This document shows positions 12,501 through 26,885 of a DNA stretch of 64,000 nucleotides, one piece after another. This stretch comes from Larimichthys crocea (taxonomy: Eukaryota; Chordata; Actinopteri; Sciaenidae), in contig NC_040020.1 in assembly GCF_000972845.2 (NCBI RefSeq), positions 325,915 through 389,914 of the forward strand. The letters are read 5' to 3'. Each line of letters begins with the position of its first letter. Position 1 is the stretch's first letter. The notes beneath the pieces are model-generated. The model was not told the origin of the DNA, did not search any database, and was given only the letters and a program-made list of their open reading frames with translations. Position numbers and translations under genes: made by a program.

Positions 12501-15500
12501 ATCTGTCATGGCCTCATTCACGCAGATGTTACGGCATCTGGAAACACGTGCAACAGGCTCATTGGCGTGCAGAAACACGATCTTTAAATCTTTTGTTTGG
12601 GAATAATTTAGGTTCCTGAGAGTTTGTACAAGACAAGGACGATATGAACCGTACGTGACCTCCTCGCTCATTTCTAGTTACTTTAACTTCAGAGAGTGAC
12701 GACGGAGGTTTTCTCGTCATGTCAGATTTTCATCAGCTATAGTAAATGTTTAAGAATAAAGACAACAACTCCCATGATCCCATGCGACTTCACAACATAA
12801 CCACATGAGTCTTTTGTTGCTGTTTTGATGTGACGTGTTTAATTTGGACAGGTAAGCGTCTCTCTAAGTTTTACTGTCCTCTTTGGAGTCAGACCTTTTA
12901 AAAAGCCTTTTGGTTTTATTTACTTTATTGATGCATAACCACCCACGGACATTTACAAAGTTATGGAACAATCAATCCTGCAATAAATAACTTTATTTGC
13001 TAAAAATCCATCTAGTGTTTATGTTGTTTTCTCGCCCCCTAGAGATCCGGGTTGTAACAATTAAATACGGGCAATGTTGCAGCTCAGTGAACACGACTGT
13101 TTAAAGCATAAAGCTGTCGATGTTCTGTATTTCTGATGAGGTCAACAAATCCCACGGAAACAACAAAACACACAATGCTTTAGTGCACGCAGCAGACTCC
13201 CAGCTGCTCACTGTAGTTTTTATTAAACAGGAGGAGATGGTGATATGACAGACAATTCATTACGTGTCCGTAAAAACACATCACTCCAGTAACACAAGAT
13301 GAACGCCCACAGTCTGAAACTCTACATTCACCAGCTGCAGCGTTATTCTGGTGTCAGGCGAGCGAAGGAAAGAGGCGAACCGCCTAAAATATGAAGATTT
13401 CTCAGTAAAGTCAGACGCTGCTTGGTGGATCGGATACACACCGAATTAAACACTGTTAATTCACCGTCTGTCGTGTATGTGCGACGGGATTTTAGGAGTT
13501 TTCTAACAAACGTGCGGCCTCGTGCCTATAACCGAATCACAGCTGTGCTGATATTCAGTATAACGGCACTCCCTCTCGTGTGATATTGGTTTATAGACGC
13601 ACACACACACTTGTTAGTGGGTTAAATTAACTGTAGTCATTTGATTTGTGAGTATGAGAAAATAAAGAACGTCATCAGAGCTTTAACGAATGGATTCACG
13701 GGACTTTTTGCATCTTGATTTGTTGATAACGCACCAGGACAGATGATTTTATCGAGGGTGAAAGGTGAAACCGACTGTGGGGCTTCAAACCGACTTTGAG
13801 AAGCAGACAATGGTTTTAATCCTGTTTTCTCATTGGCTAAGTCAGAGGACAAGGTGAATATTGATCGTCCTCCGCTCTCTTTAACATGAATATTTCATAT
13901 TTTCGATTCAAAGTCTGTTTGTTTCACATCAGTTATCTGTCGGTCGACATGTACCTCTGACCCGCCTCCTCTCTGCCACTTTGAATTAAGTGCAGATGAA
14001 CAGATTTTATGCTGTCAGAGTGTGTGTGTGTGTGTGTGCAGCAGTTAAAGTGTCTGCTTTCAGACTGCTTAGTTTAATCTATAACAATGCAGCATACCTG
14101 AATTTATTCATCTAAACTTTTAAATGTAAAAATTGAGATAAATGAATTAAAATAGATTTGAAAAGTCCAACGTTTCTCTTTAAAATGTTCTGAAGTTGAA
14201 GTTCAGTTCATTTCCAGCCGCTGGTTCTGGGTTGGTTCCACGCCGTCGGTCCCTCATTACAGCTCTATTGTGTCCACACAAAACAAACACTACGCCCTCT
14301 GCTCACCACAGACAAACACGGCGTATTGGTGTTTGTTAATTTCAAATAAAGCTGATTAAAAAGTTGGACCGCAGCTGCAGAAAAAAAAAAAAATCCCATT
14401 TTCATAATTTGTTTCCCGTTTTAAATGTCATGCAAATATAATTATGGAAATGAAACCGACTCGGTCACGAAGTGTGTGTGTGTGTGTGTGTCAGGATTCA
14501 TCATATATGATGTCGAGCTGAGCTGAGAATGAATTATATTTTCACAAACTGTTCGTGGGCAGGTAAAATAAAAGTTTCATGAGTTTTCACCGTTCATGCT
14601 GAACCTGAACGACTCGTCATCTTGACCGAAAACTCCAAAGTCTGAGCTGTCTGTCGTCTTTTTGTCTTGACCAAGCGAAATGAGGAAAATGCAGAAGTGA
14701 AGCCACAACCTGCAGTTCCTCTAACGTCCACTTGAGGCTGGCTCCAGAAGTGAGTCAGTCTCCATAAGTCCCCATGTCCAAATGTCCAACTTCACAGCAG
14801 AAATAAACATGTTTACAGCCTGGTACAAAAAACAGTTTTGGTCTCTGTAGCTAATTTCCCCGTTCATGACAACTGTACTGAGGGTGAATTTATATACAAC
14901 TCACCTGTTCAGGTTATATTAAGGCTTAAAGTTTGATTGACAGGTGGGTGTTGGTACAGGCGTCATTCATCCATTTTCAGAAAAAGGAGAAATCTGTGAA
15001 GTTGTGCAGCGACTGAGAGTTTCTTCACATTTGTTGCAGGATCGAGTGGAGAAGCAAAAAAAAAAAGAAAGCTGCTTCTGTTTCTGCTCCATTGTTTGTT
15101 TTCCACCAGGTGCATGATGGGAATTAATCTCAGAATGAATCCAGACTTCCTGGAGAACAAACTTTTCCTTCAGATGCTGGAGCGTGTCAGACTGAACAAA
15201 CTGCTCAGTCTCACGTCTTATTTATCCTCGTCATATCTGCAGCACGTGTTGCCGCCTCTTTATGTCGGCGCTGAATTGATGTGACCTCTTAAATCGGCTT
15301 TAAAGTCCCAAACGTTTGACTCCTGCACAGATGTTACGATGCCGCCGCTGATTGATCGCAGCGCAGTGAAAATCGACCGCACGCTTCCTCCCTCGTCATC
15401 TTGTGATTTGTGTTTGATTTCTCAGCCGTGGTCGGTTCCTCTCCCCGCGGCACGGCGTGATGGAAAACGGCTTCTTAAATAAAAACTTGTATTATGAATA

Positions 15501-18500
15501 AATTGCTTTATCAGGGACAGACCGCTTTATCATGGCTGTGCTTGTTATTGGAGAAACACTTTGTTTCTATTAAAGCGTCCAGCCGTGCAGAACCGCAGTA
15601 ACAGGGATTTAAAAATGCCATGTCGCTCTGCAGCAGACTGTGTGCGTGCAGGAGATAAGGTGTTTGGGCGTGACACGTCCTCTACATCGAACGTCTTGTA
15701 GAAACAAAGCAGGAAACCGCGAGCGCTTTAAAGTTCTGCAGTTTCTCTGAGAAGTTTGTCTGTCGTCCTGTGTGAGGATTCGAACTCATTTCTAATTTCA
15801 TCATGTTCTGAGCTGACTCGCTCTGCGATCGTCTGAGAAACATTTCCACGACGAGCTGAGCTGCAGAGAAACGCTGAAGAAAGAAAAAGGACTCGGATAG
15901 CGATCGGTGCGAACGGAAGAAGGTGGAAGAGAGACCTCGCGTCAGGACGTCCTCCTCCTCATGCACAGCGTCCGTCCACACAGTGTTAGAAGTTACGTAA
16001 AGTTTTACACAACAAAGAAGAACGAGGTAGAAGATCTTTGCTGTGGAACGTTTGTGTTTTACTCCTGCGGGCAAAACGTGAAACGTTTCACTAAAAAGCA
16101 CAGATGATTATTTATCTGAAAACTTCAATAATCCTGCCGGAGCTCAGCTTCAATTATTTCAGGTCTTTTTTTTATCTTTAAATAAAACGAGACGCAGGCA
16201 GCGTCGGATCGCTCTGACAGAACCGCCGAGCATCTGATCAGTGGACGACCAGAACGACCTCCTGAACCACAGGACGGACCCGAGAGCCTCGACCGCTGCT
16301 GAAAGAAAAATGAACCAGTTCCAATCTTCAGTTTTAACTGGCTGACATTATTCGGAGCGATGTGATTGGCTCGGGTCTTGTTCTGTATTCAAACGATGAG
16401 TTTTTAACAATGAACATCTTCAGTAGGAATCCATGAGCTCTGAGCCGCAGACAGATCATGAAGTTTTAACGTCCACACGTTTGAACCTTTGACTTCTCGC
16501 CTCGCACGGCTGTTCATCGTCTTCAGAACCGTCACTCACATCACAACACAACACTGCATGCAGGAAGTGAGTCATCGTCTCTGTTCGGTGTTTGTTTGTG
16601 TTTCAAAAGCGTCAGCGCGACCAAATTATTAAAGGAAACACATTTTCCCGTAACACCGCAGAGCTGAATGTGTGTCCCACTTCTTCTCGTAATCCTCAGA
16701 CGTCTCCGTCAACACTTTCCACGTCCGAACTGCAGAATCAAGTTTAAAGTCTGTTTCCTGTTTCCTGTCTGTCTTGTTTGTATTTGGTGTTTTAAATGTT
16801 TTACTCTGAAAATAAAATAAAATCAAATTCGGATCGAGCGGCGCCTCGAGCTGAAGCGGTTTATTGAATTTCATGAGCGGACAGACTTCAGAATATCTGA
16901 ACGCACGTCAGCTGAACTGAAGCTTTATTCTCTGTGGACTGACTTCAGATCAGTTTGATTCAAACTGTTTAAAGAAACATTGGAAATATCCACATGACAG
17001 GAGACACACATCATCACAGACTGTGGACAGTTAAAGCATCTGTCAGGAAACCATCCATAAATCCATAAGTTACTTTGATTAAAGAGCGTTGGTCATGGAT
17101 AAACTCACCATGTTCCACTTTGGGAAGAGGAAGTCGGTGCCGACGTACTCGAAGTAATGAGCGAAACCTTCTTTCAGCCAGACGTCCTCCCACCAGACCG
17201 GAGTCACCAGGTCACCGAACCACTGAAAGACAAAGAGGAGACGAAGTGTTGGACGATTATTCAACGTGAAAAGATTCATTACAGCTTCAGAGGAAGTCGA
17301 ATATATCCGATCACAGAGCGATCCAGCAGCTCCATGAGGCTCAACAGAGTTATTACAACTCATCTTACAGGAACACGAACACACAAACATCTCAGAGCCG
17401 CCTCAGTTCGTCCTCTGCTCGGAGATGTTCCAGCCCGCGGTGCAGGAACATCCCGAGAGCCGAACTGCTGCTGCAAACCTCAGACAATGGAAAACAGAGA
17501 ATTTAATTAAATCCACAACGAGTCCAACTCTGACTAATGAGAGCGGGGACTGGACTCCTGACGAGGTCCAGCAGAGCGTCCGTCCTGAGCCGACACGATG
17601 AAGCAGGTCTGGTTCATCAGCGACACCTGAGGGGCCGCCAGCCATCAGGCTCGGCGTGCTGCCGCCTGATTGGACGGTGAGTCTTCTCTCAGGAGGCGCC
17701 TCGGAGCCTCGACGACAGTGAAGTTTATTAAAGGCGGAAAATAGACTGAACCTCGCTGATAGTGGAGCGTTCGGCCATGAGGGGAACATCTGGAGCCGGG
17801 CTGTTTCCCGGCAACACAGCCTGAATGAAAGCGGCGTGACGCTGCCAGCAAAGCTTCAGCTGAGCGACCATCTGAAAATAACTCTTCAAACAATCACACG
17901 GCAGATCTCACACCTCAGCTACTTCATGTCGTAGAACAAAATCTTATCACCTTATTCCAAAAGCCGCATCACGTGGAGGCGCTTCGACCACAGGAAACAG
18001 CTCCGACATCGCAGCTTCACCTTAAAGTTTCTGAGTTAGTGCGACACGCTGTCACCTGCTTCGTAACCAGAGACGCGTGAATCTCACTTCCTGTGAGACC
18101 TTCAAGGCGTCTGAACGTTAGAAACATGTGAACCCAAACATCATCACAACTTCACCTGTGCAGCATCAGACAGCAGGTGTGTTCTTACGGCGGCCTCAAA
18201 GGGTCAAAACTCAAACTCAAAAGTCCAAATTAAGACAGACAAAGCACGCCAGGAGAGGGCAGCACACATACTAAATATAAATATAAATACATTTCATTAA
18301 CCACTGTCACATGCTGCTGAAACAATAAAACTGAATGATTGATTTACAGTCGCTGTAAATAAACAATGAATAACTTTTTAAATCAGAATATGGAACTGAA
18401 ACTCAAAATAACTCTAAAATACAGAATCAGGAGATGAATCGTCTGAGCTCTACTAAACAAATCAAACTAAACACCTTTAATATTTATTGTCGCCGTTTCG

Positions 18501-21500
18501 CCCTGCGCATATGTGTGTGTGGTGTTTGTTTTCCCACAATAGGTAAATTCAGGTGTGCGGTTCCCGGTCCCTGGTTGGCCCCAAACTGGAGTAGGCGGGG
18601 ACAACACGTTCGGCAGCTGAGCAGGGCCAGGATTGGTGCGGCATGATTTCGTTAAAACAATCTAAAAACTTTCATTCAATAAAATACTTTTGTTTAATAA
18701 CCTTTAAAATCTGGTTCTTATGTTACTTCTTTCATACCCTTTTATGGTCGTAACATTTATATTTATAGATTTTATTAAGCTAAATTTGTAAAAATACAGA
18801 AAATATGACATTTAAAATAGTTTGGTGTCTTGAATGAAATCATATTTTAAATTCATTATATTTATAAATCTATATATAAAGTCTCTGTGCTTCTGTAGAG
18901 AAGCAGGAACAGTGTGGACGCTCTGCAGACTCAGCGTCCTGACATGAATACAAACTTCCTCCACTTTCTCTCTGGCAGCCGCCGCCTGATTCTGGGCAGG
19001 GATTCAAACCGACCACCCTGTGGGAGCTGGCAGACCGCTCGGCTGCTGCCTGGCTCAACAGGCGTCGGTTCAACTCCCCGAGGCGGAGCTGCAGCCACAC
19101 TCGAGACCGCTGCAGTTTACGGGGGGAGCAGAACTCTGCCGGAGGAAGTCGGTGTAACGCTCAGGAGCTCAGACACGGAACATCTTCAGGAAACTCGACG
19201 CTCGGAGCACGTCGGAGCTGCAACTTGTGGAAAGTCTTTCACAGAATCGGACAAACAGAAAACCTCGAGGATGGAGATAACGAGGTTTGAACAACACTTC
19301 TCCTCTCATTCATTTCTCTAAAGGATATCAAGATATTTCTAAAAACACGACTCTCATTCTGCAGACGCGTGAACTCAGACGGCAAACAGACGTGACGTCT
19401 GTTTGCCGTCTGAGTTCATGTGTCTGCAGAATGAGAGTTAGACGGTGAAGTTAGGTGAGGACAGCAGTTCACATCCTGATGTTACGCACAGAGAAGACGA
19501 CCACATGAAATCATGAACACGTCACGTTCTGCAGCCGGATGGTTTGAAGCTGCAGCTGCAGCGTCCGACAGTCTGAACGTTCAAACTAAAGTCTAACAAA
19601 GCTCTCTGGCCTCAAACCGAACTGATGCAACCAGGCGAAAGTGTTGCATGACTTCACTTCTTCTTCTTCTTCTTCTTCTTCTCCTCTGCCTCTGCACGCA
19701 GCGATAACCTCCGGTCACATGCTGACGATACGGAGGTCACGTGACTCGGATAAAAACTACAACACCAACAATGCAGTTGAGTGTTTAGAGAGATTATAAA
19801 TTCTGAATCGCTGCTGAGCTCCTCGTTCGTTAATCACGACAGTTTACTTTGGATTTTTCTCCTCGTGCTTCGGAAGGTTTTCATCCCGCGAAGTGGGTCA
19901 GTAAGTTTTCATGCTGGCACAGTTTGTTCAGGCCTCCTGACAAATAGAAAATATAATGAATTTACACTGTTTCACAGAGACGGACTCGATGAGGAGAATG
20001 AATCCTCTGCGGTCGTTACAACTTCTCATAATTAAAAATGACGACTCAAGTAGTTTTTACAACTGGCCTCTCCTCACTCGTCTTCATTATCCGCTCTGTC
20101 GTCTCTCATCCACTTTCAGCCTCGTTAAAGCGTAAAGAGCCTCCGGTGGGTCGGACGTTTCTGATTCGGAGGAGGGAGGTCGACTCGGGTTGCTATGGTT
20201 CTTGCTGTTGCCGTGGTTACGCACGTGCATCGTGGGTGGGGTTCAGGGGCGATGAGGAAAAAAAAAAAACGGCGCTGAACCGAGAAGCAGGACTGCTGAG
20301 GTGGAGGAAAGGTGGAGGGAGGTGTGTTTAATGAAAGCCAAGAGAAGCCTGGAAACAGATGGAGGAGATGGAAACACAGCAGTGTTTGTTTGGGTGGAGC
20401 GAACATCGACTTTCCAAGAGATCACTGCTGCAGCCAAAACTGTGAAAATGATCTGAGATCAGTTCAGACATGAATTCTTCATCAGTGCGCTCAGAGAAGA
20501 AGCGTTTTAAATAAACGTTCCAATGAAAATCATTGAACCTGTCCTTGATTTTATTCAAGCTTTTAATAGTGGCACTTTTTTTTGTTTTAGAGCTCCATTA
20601 TTTCACTTTCCTGCCTCTAAAATCACAGCGTCACGAAACTGGATCATATTTTATGGAGGAAATGTTTTCTGGTTTTCCCTCTGATGTCCTCCGGCTGCTC
20701 CGCCTCAACTCTCTGTGATTTACAGAGTTTATGATGGACAGTGAAGTAAACTGCTGACAGCTGTAGCTGCTGTTAGATAACGCTGGTAAACAACTCTGCA
20801 GTGAAACCAGCGGAGCTCTGCAGCTTTGAGCCTCTTTTAGCTCATAGTTTTGGTTTTACTTAAGATGTATCTGCCCAGCATCAAACAGCGAGTTGTTCTT
20901 TACACTACAGCTGCTTCTGGAGTGTTTAGACCAGGGTTCTCCAAACTACGGCCCCCGGGCCACATCCGGCCCACCTAAACAATTGGAGTGGCCCACTTAA
21001 TGATCCCAAACAATCCCTCTAAACATGGCCTGTTTTGCAAAATTGCATTTTCCTATTATAAAATATCCACACTTAATGCTTAAGCTAATTAAAATCTACC
21101 TAATTTACAAACTATTTCATCCCCTCACACAATGGTATATTCCGACGTGACTTTGCTCGTGATCAACTTCCGCGCAGTCTGCCCGGGGGATTCGACTCGG
21201 CGGGTCAGGGACGGCCGCACGGTGCGGGAGGATCCCCTCGTGGGACCTCTCCCCGGCGCTGGCTGGCCTCTGCGGGCGCATTTCCTCCGTGGCGGTGCGC
21301 CGCGACCGGCTCTGGGTCGGCTTGGAAAGGCTCGGGGGCGAAGGTGGCTCACGGCTCTGGCCGTGAGCTTTACAGCGCCCTCCTGCCCGGACCTCGCCAC
21401 TTCTCGGGGCCGTGGACTTAGTGCTCGCTGCGCCCTCTCCGCGACTGTCGAATCACAGTTTATCACAACTTTCACTTCCTCCCGCAACAAAATCGCAACA

Positions 21501-23778
21501 AAAATGTAAAAAGCAACTTTCACTGCAATTTTTTTGAAAACCTCACGCAACATCAGGGATTTTAGGCCGCAACTATTTCAAAAGAGGCCGCGAAATCCTG
21601 GTGGGACTGATATCATTTCAGTTATAGACTGACCCTGGCCCCCCATCACAGAAAGGCAAGTTGATGTGGCCCGCACCGAAACAAGTTTGGGGACCCCTGG
21701 GTTAGCCTGTTGCCTGATGCACTGAATGGCAGCCAGATGTTTAGGAACATTGGGAACATTTGAAATTCTTTTGGTAGTACAACACATGGGTCTCAGTCTA
21801 AGAATTAACAATGTGAACATTTCTGTATCACTGGTCCAAAAACAGAAACCTGTTAGCACATTAGCTCTGACTGACACACAGCTTCAGCAGTCCAGAGGGA
21901 CGGTCTGTATCTAACCCAGGGACGGTCTGTATCTAACCCAGGGACAGTCTGTATCTAACCCAGGGACAGTCTGTATCTAACCCAGGGACAGTCTGTATCT
22001 AACCCAGGGACAGTCTGTATCTAACCCAGGGACATATCCGAGCTGTGTTTTCTTTCTTTTTCTTTGCTGCCCCCAAAGGTCAGAAAGCACCAGACGCTGT
22101 TAAAGTGGCAGCTCGTTATAAATAGACCAGGATCTGCAGCAGCAGTGCTGCCGGGGCTTCGCTGCAGGGATCCTCCGGGGACGACAACAAACAGTGTCAG
22201 GGACCGAGTCCCAGCGACACCGCTCGGTAATGGACTACTTTCTTTTATTTTTAGAAATTCCATTTCAGTTGCTGTTCCGTGATTAAAATGTTCAAACTAA
22301 TTATGCAGTGACTCGCTGAACTGAAGCATCGACCAACACTGCTGCTTCTTCTGTTTGTTTCCACACCTTCACCTCTCCGTCTGTCTGTCTCTCTGTCTGT
22401 CTCTCTCTCTCAGAACAAAGCAGAGCTTTGCCTTTGATCATCCTCCTCTTTCCTCTCCTCCCTCTGTCTGACCCTCGCTGATAAATATTCATCCCTCTCT
22501 CTTCAGCATCGGGACTGAATCTGATTTTCTCCTCACGGCTCCACGACACTAAATAAATCCTGGCTGTCGTTTCTGTATCTGTGACACCATAAAGACTCAG
22601 ACTGCCTGAATCTGAAATGAACGCGATCAACAACAGTCACACAAAGACTCTCAAACATTATGCTTGATTAATATTTGTGTGACTGTCAGGTCGGGGATTT
22701 AACTGTCGGCTGCCGGCCAAACGCTTTTGGAACTGGATCCTGGAGAACAGCCTACGTTGCAGATTAATAGACCAACAGGACCTGGAAGAAAAACCTCAGA
22801 ATCTGGATCCAGGATAAAAGAAATCTTCATCTGGACTGGAGACCACGTCAGTGTGAGCTGAAGGGACCTTACACATGGGAGAAGAGCCTAACAGGCAACT
22901 TCATCAGCCGGATCAGTCCGTGGAGCTCTGGAGTTTGTGGACTCCCTGAGCACTTGGACCAGGGCCAAGTACCTTGCTGCATTTGGACTGCTTTGACCTG
23001 GGACAGGACCCTGTCTAAAGATCTTGCTGAAGGCGATAAGCTGTACCTGGTTAAACATCTCTTGCTGCACACTGAGCATGAGTAGGATCAGGGTGAAGAG
23101 TTCTGGATCAACTTTGCCAAGCTGCATCTGGACCAGGATCCTTTCTGTAGAGTTCCAGATGTTATCCTGTTTACGACATGGTGTACAGTTCTACATAAGC
23201 TTGGTTAAGAGTCTCAAAGAGTTTCAGAGTTTTGGATCGATTAATTCCAGGCTTAGAGACTCTGGACCAGTTGTACCTGGGATTAGAGTTTCAGACCAGT
23301 TGGATCCAACGTGACCGGCTAGTTTAAGAATTCTGGACCAGTTGAAACCATGCAGAGGCCTGGTCAAGGGGAACCCTAAGAGCCTGAATGTGGACTAGAT
23401 CATGGGTGAAGAACATCACAGCATCTCGACCAGCTTGGCCTAGTGTCAGAGTTCTAGACCAGTTGGATCCAGGATGATAGACTCAGGATAAGAGTCTACA
23501 GACGATTTGGACACAGGCTAAGATCCTTATTGTCTCTGAATTAAAAGGCTGCCTGCAGAGAGTTTTGGACTTTGGACCTCTTGACCATGGAGACCTATGG
23601 ACAGTCAGCATTGACCGGCTGTCCTCTGACAGTCCAGAGACGCAGCTGAGACGTTTGATGAAGTCGTGTTGATGAACGTGGAGAAAAGAGGCGGCGGTTT
23701 GTCAGACAGACAGTCTGCTCTGATCGTTTCTCTTTATATTCTTGTTTTGTTGACAGACCTGCTGCACTGCCATTATTC

Positions 23779-23819
<41 letters not shown>

Positions 23820-23909
23820 AAATTGCTATATAAAGCCGGCTGGCAAAACCAATCTGTCACAACCATGAAACCTTTGATTTACAACAACAAAACCTCAGCT
23901 AGGTGCATG

Positions 23910-23960
<51 letters not shown>

Positions 23961-26103
23961 TGATGCATCCTGTCAATTAAAGAGAAACAAAGGCAGAGCC
24001 TGGAGAGAGACAGACAGGCTGAGGCGTGCAGACAGACAGTCTGAGGTTAAACAACAACATCTGTCGTCCACGGCAACGTAAACACCATGAATAAATGATT
24101 GATTATTTTAAATAAAATATGACAGGATATGATTTTTATTATTTACAGGATAAGGCTGTGCTTCATATTTCATATCTGGTAGTTTTTAGTAAACAAACGT
24201 TTAATTAGTATTTATGGCGGCGGAGCGACGTGTGAAGAAATCACAGCTTTCCTGCAAATGTATAAATTAAACCGAAATGAGGAGAACGATAAAAAAATAT
24301 GATCCAGTCATGGAAATGTGAAGCAGCTGAAGAGTAATGGCAGGATTTGTTGGTGTCAGTGTTCAGACTGTTGACCCACAAACTGTTTCTATAAACGAGC
24401 GAGCGGCTGCATGACTCAGCAGAAACAGCTTCTGCTGTCATGATATTCTGTAAATATGATTTTGCTGTGGTCTGCTGGTCCCCGGCCATCTGTTATCTGC
24501 ACAGAACACATGATCCGATGATTTATATGTTACAGAATAAAGCTGATGTGGCCCCGCCGGTTCCTACTGAAAACTCACAAACATATAGTTTCATTTTTCT
24601 CCTGTGAACTGTGCAGAACAAACGCTCCCGGTGGGTTTGCAGTCGATGCAGCACGGACCGACCGCACGTGCTCACAGGCGGCATCGACCCCGCGAACAAA
24701 GGCGGGTCTCCACCCGGCGTCCTCCTCGCCGTGTTCGGTCTCTGGCGAAGAAAACGGATGAGCTGCAGCTGGTCGTCTCCCACAGCGTCTGAACCTGTAA
24801 CTGCCACTGTTGCTGCTGCTGCACAAGCTGAACATATCTCAGTTGTACACTGTTTATTATCTTGCCAACACGTTCATATTTATATCTGCACTGTTATTTA
24901 TAATCCGTGCACATTACTCTGCACTCCTGGTTGCATTTTGTTGTCTCAGTGCTTCGTGCGATGACGATAAAGTTCAGTTAAAATTAAAATTCTGTGTCTC
25001 CGCCGTCTCGTCTTAAGAATCCAGCCTGGATCTGTGTTTGTTAAAGTGGGTCACACAGATTCAGCGTTACATTAAGACTCTGTGCGGTTCCTTTAAAACA
25101 GCTGCTCACCGTGCACTATTTGTTAGGGACTATTTCCAGCGGTGGATTAATCCACACTTGGTGCTGTGGTGAGTATTTGGGACGGTGTGTGTGTTCAAAT
25201 AAACAGAGTGTGTGTTCGTCCTGCAGCAGTGCGGCTCATTGATGTGTTTTTAATAGTTTTTGGGCAACAATGGAGCTCTGCGGCGCCGAGCAGACGATGA
25301 ATCGGGCTTTGGAGTGGCGCGGCCCACATCGCCTTTATTACGTGTCGTAATCTGGTGAATAAAACTCCAAAGACAAACAAACAGATTTTGTATAAAGAAC
25401 AAAAATGTGTCTGATGAGATTTCCACATGAATCAGCAGAACGTAGACGACGACATCTGGACGCCCCTCGCATCTTTATATCATTTTTATATTAAACTAAT
25501 AATGCACTTCTACACCTCCTCCATCACCGTCTGATATGCTGCTGCCACCGGAGGACAAGGTCAGACTGCTGGGCAGGTGTAATCTTCCATCTCCTCTGGA
25601 CCTCAGGACTCTGAGGCGTGCAGGTGAGATTGTGACTGACCGCCGACACACTCGCCTCCAGCAGGAAGTGTTTTTTTCTAGAATGATGCTCGCCTCATGA
25701 AACTGGAGACACCGACGTTTAGCCTCCACCCGCCCAGACCGAACATATTACACTGACATCGCTCTATTTAACATCTTTTGGATTACTACGCCTGAAAAAC
25801 ATCAAAATATTCTGCATACTGTTAAAACACCAAGATGATTTATATGAAATTATACGTGTCAGTAAACCTGTTTATGATTCTGATATATTACAGATATTAG
25901 TGTACGACATTTATAAAGAATCGATCACATCAGAAACGTGAAGTTTTCTCCTTTATATTCAGAATATGTTCATTTATTCTTTGTTATTGTGACGTGTAAC
26001 TAAACTTTAATGCAGCTAAGACACCTGATGTACACAACACATCACACACAGCTCGCACACTTTAAATGGAGCATACGCATCGCATCGTTGTGTTTGTGTT
26101 CAT

Positions 26104-26138
<35 letters not shown>

Positions 26139-26263
26139 TCGCCTACAGTGTAGAGGCTACAGGAGTGTGTTAAGCCTCACTAATAAGCCACACACACACT
26201 CATGGTGTTAGATGTTTGTTTATGGTCTGTTAATTAGCCTCGGACATGAGCAGAAGGCAGCAC

Positions 26264-26306
<43 letters not shown>

Positions 26307-26848
26307 CTAAATATAACTGTATTCCTCTCACACGTTATTATTGATTAAACCTTCCCGTCCTTCAGAGGAGGCTGCGAGTGGACGTTTGTGTCCGGCTTAA
26401 CGAATCACACGAAGAAAATATTTTCTTTGGTAATTCTCTTCAAACCGAGTCTGAGTCTCATTCACAAAAATACTCAGCACAGACTCGCTGCATTGTGTGA
26501 ATGTACCGAGCAAACTTCATCGGATTCGGCCCGACGGATTGATCACGAGCTGAATGTTTGACTGACAACATCAGGACAGAGAGTCAAGGGTCAAAGGTCG
26601 AAACAGGCTGAACTGACAGAGAAAGAAAGCCGAGCATCAGCACGAGTCAAATATAAAATAAAAACCGACAGAGAGAGAGACAGAGAGGTGAAGCAGAAAA
26701 GAAAGAGTGAGACAGGAAGAGAGAGAGAGAACAATGAGATGATTTATGGCTCCGTGTATTCTAATGAACTCTATGCAAACACGGTCTGCAGTAATAAATT
26801 ATCCACTTTGAACCAAAACACTGCAGGAAAAAACACACAGCCTGACAG

Positions 26849-26885
<37 letters not shown>

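Noticed and set aside
18990..19062. Genuine tRNA gene
   Set aside because: A- and B-box-like words only. No acceptor stem pairing or terminator confirmed.
21172..21445. A working rRNA gene
   Set aside because: Only part of the D2 segment is present and it is embedded in a transposon.
21132..21553. Open frames of 125 and 142 codons on both strands
   Set aside because: Explained by GC-rich 28S rRNA sequence with few stop codons.
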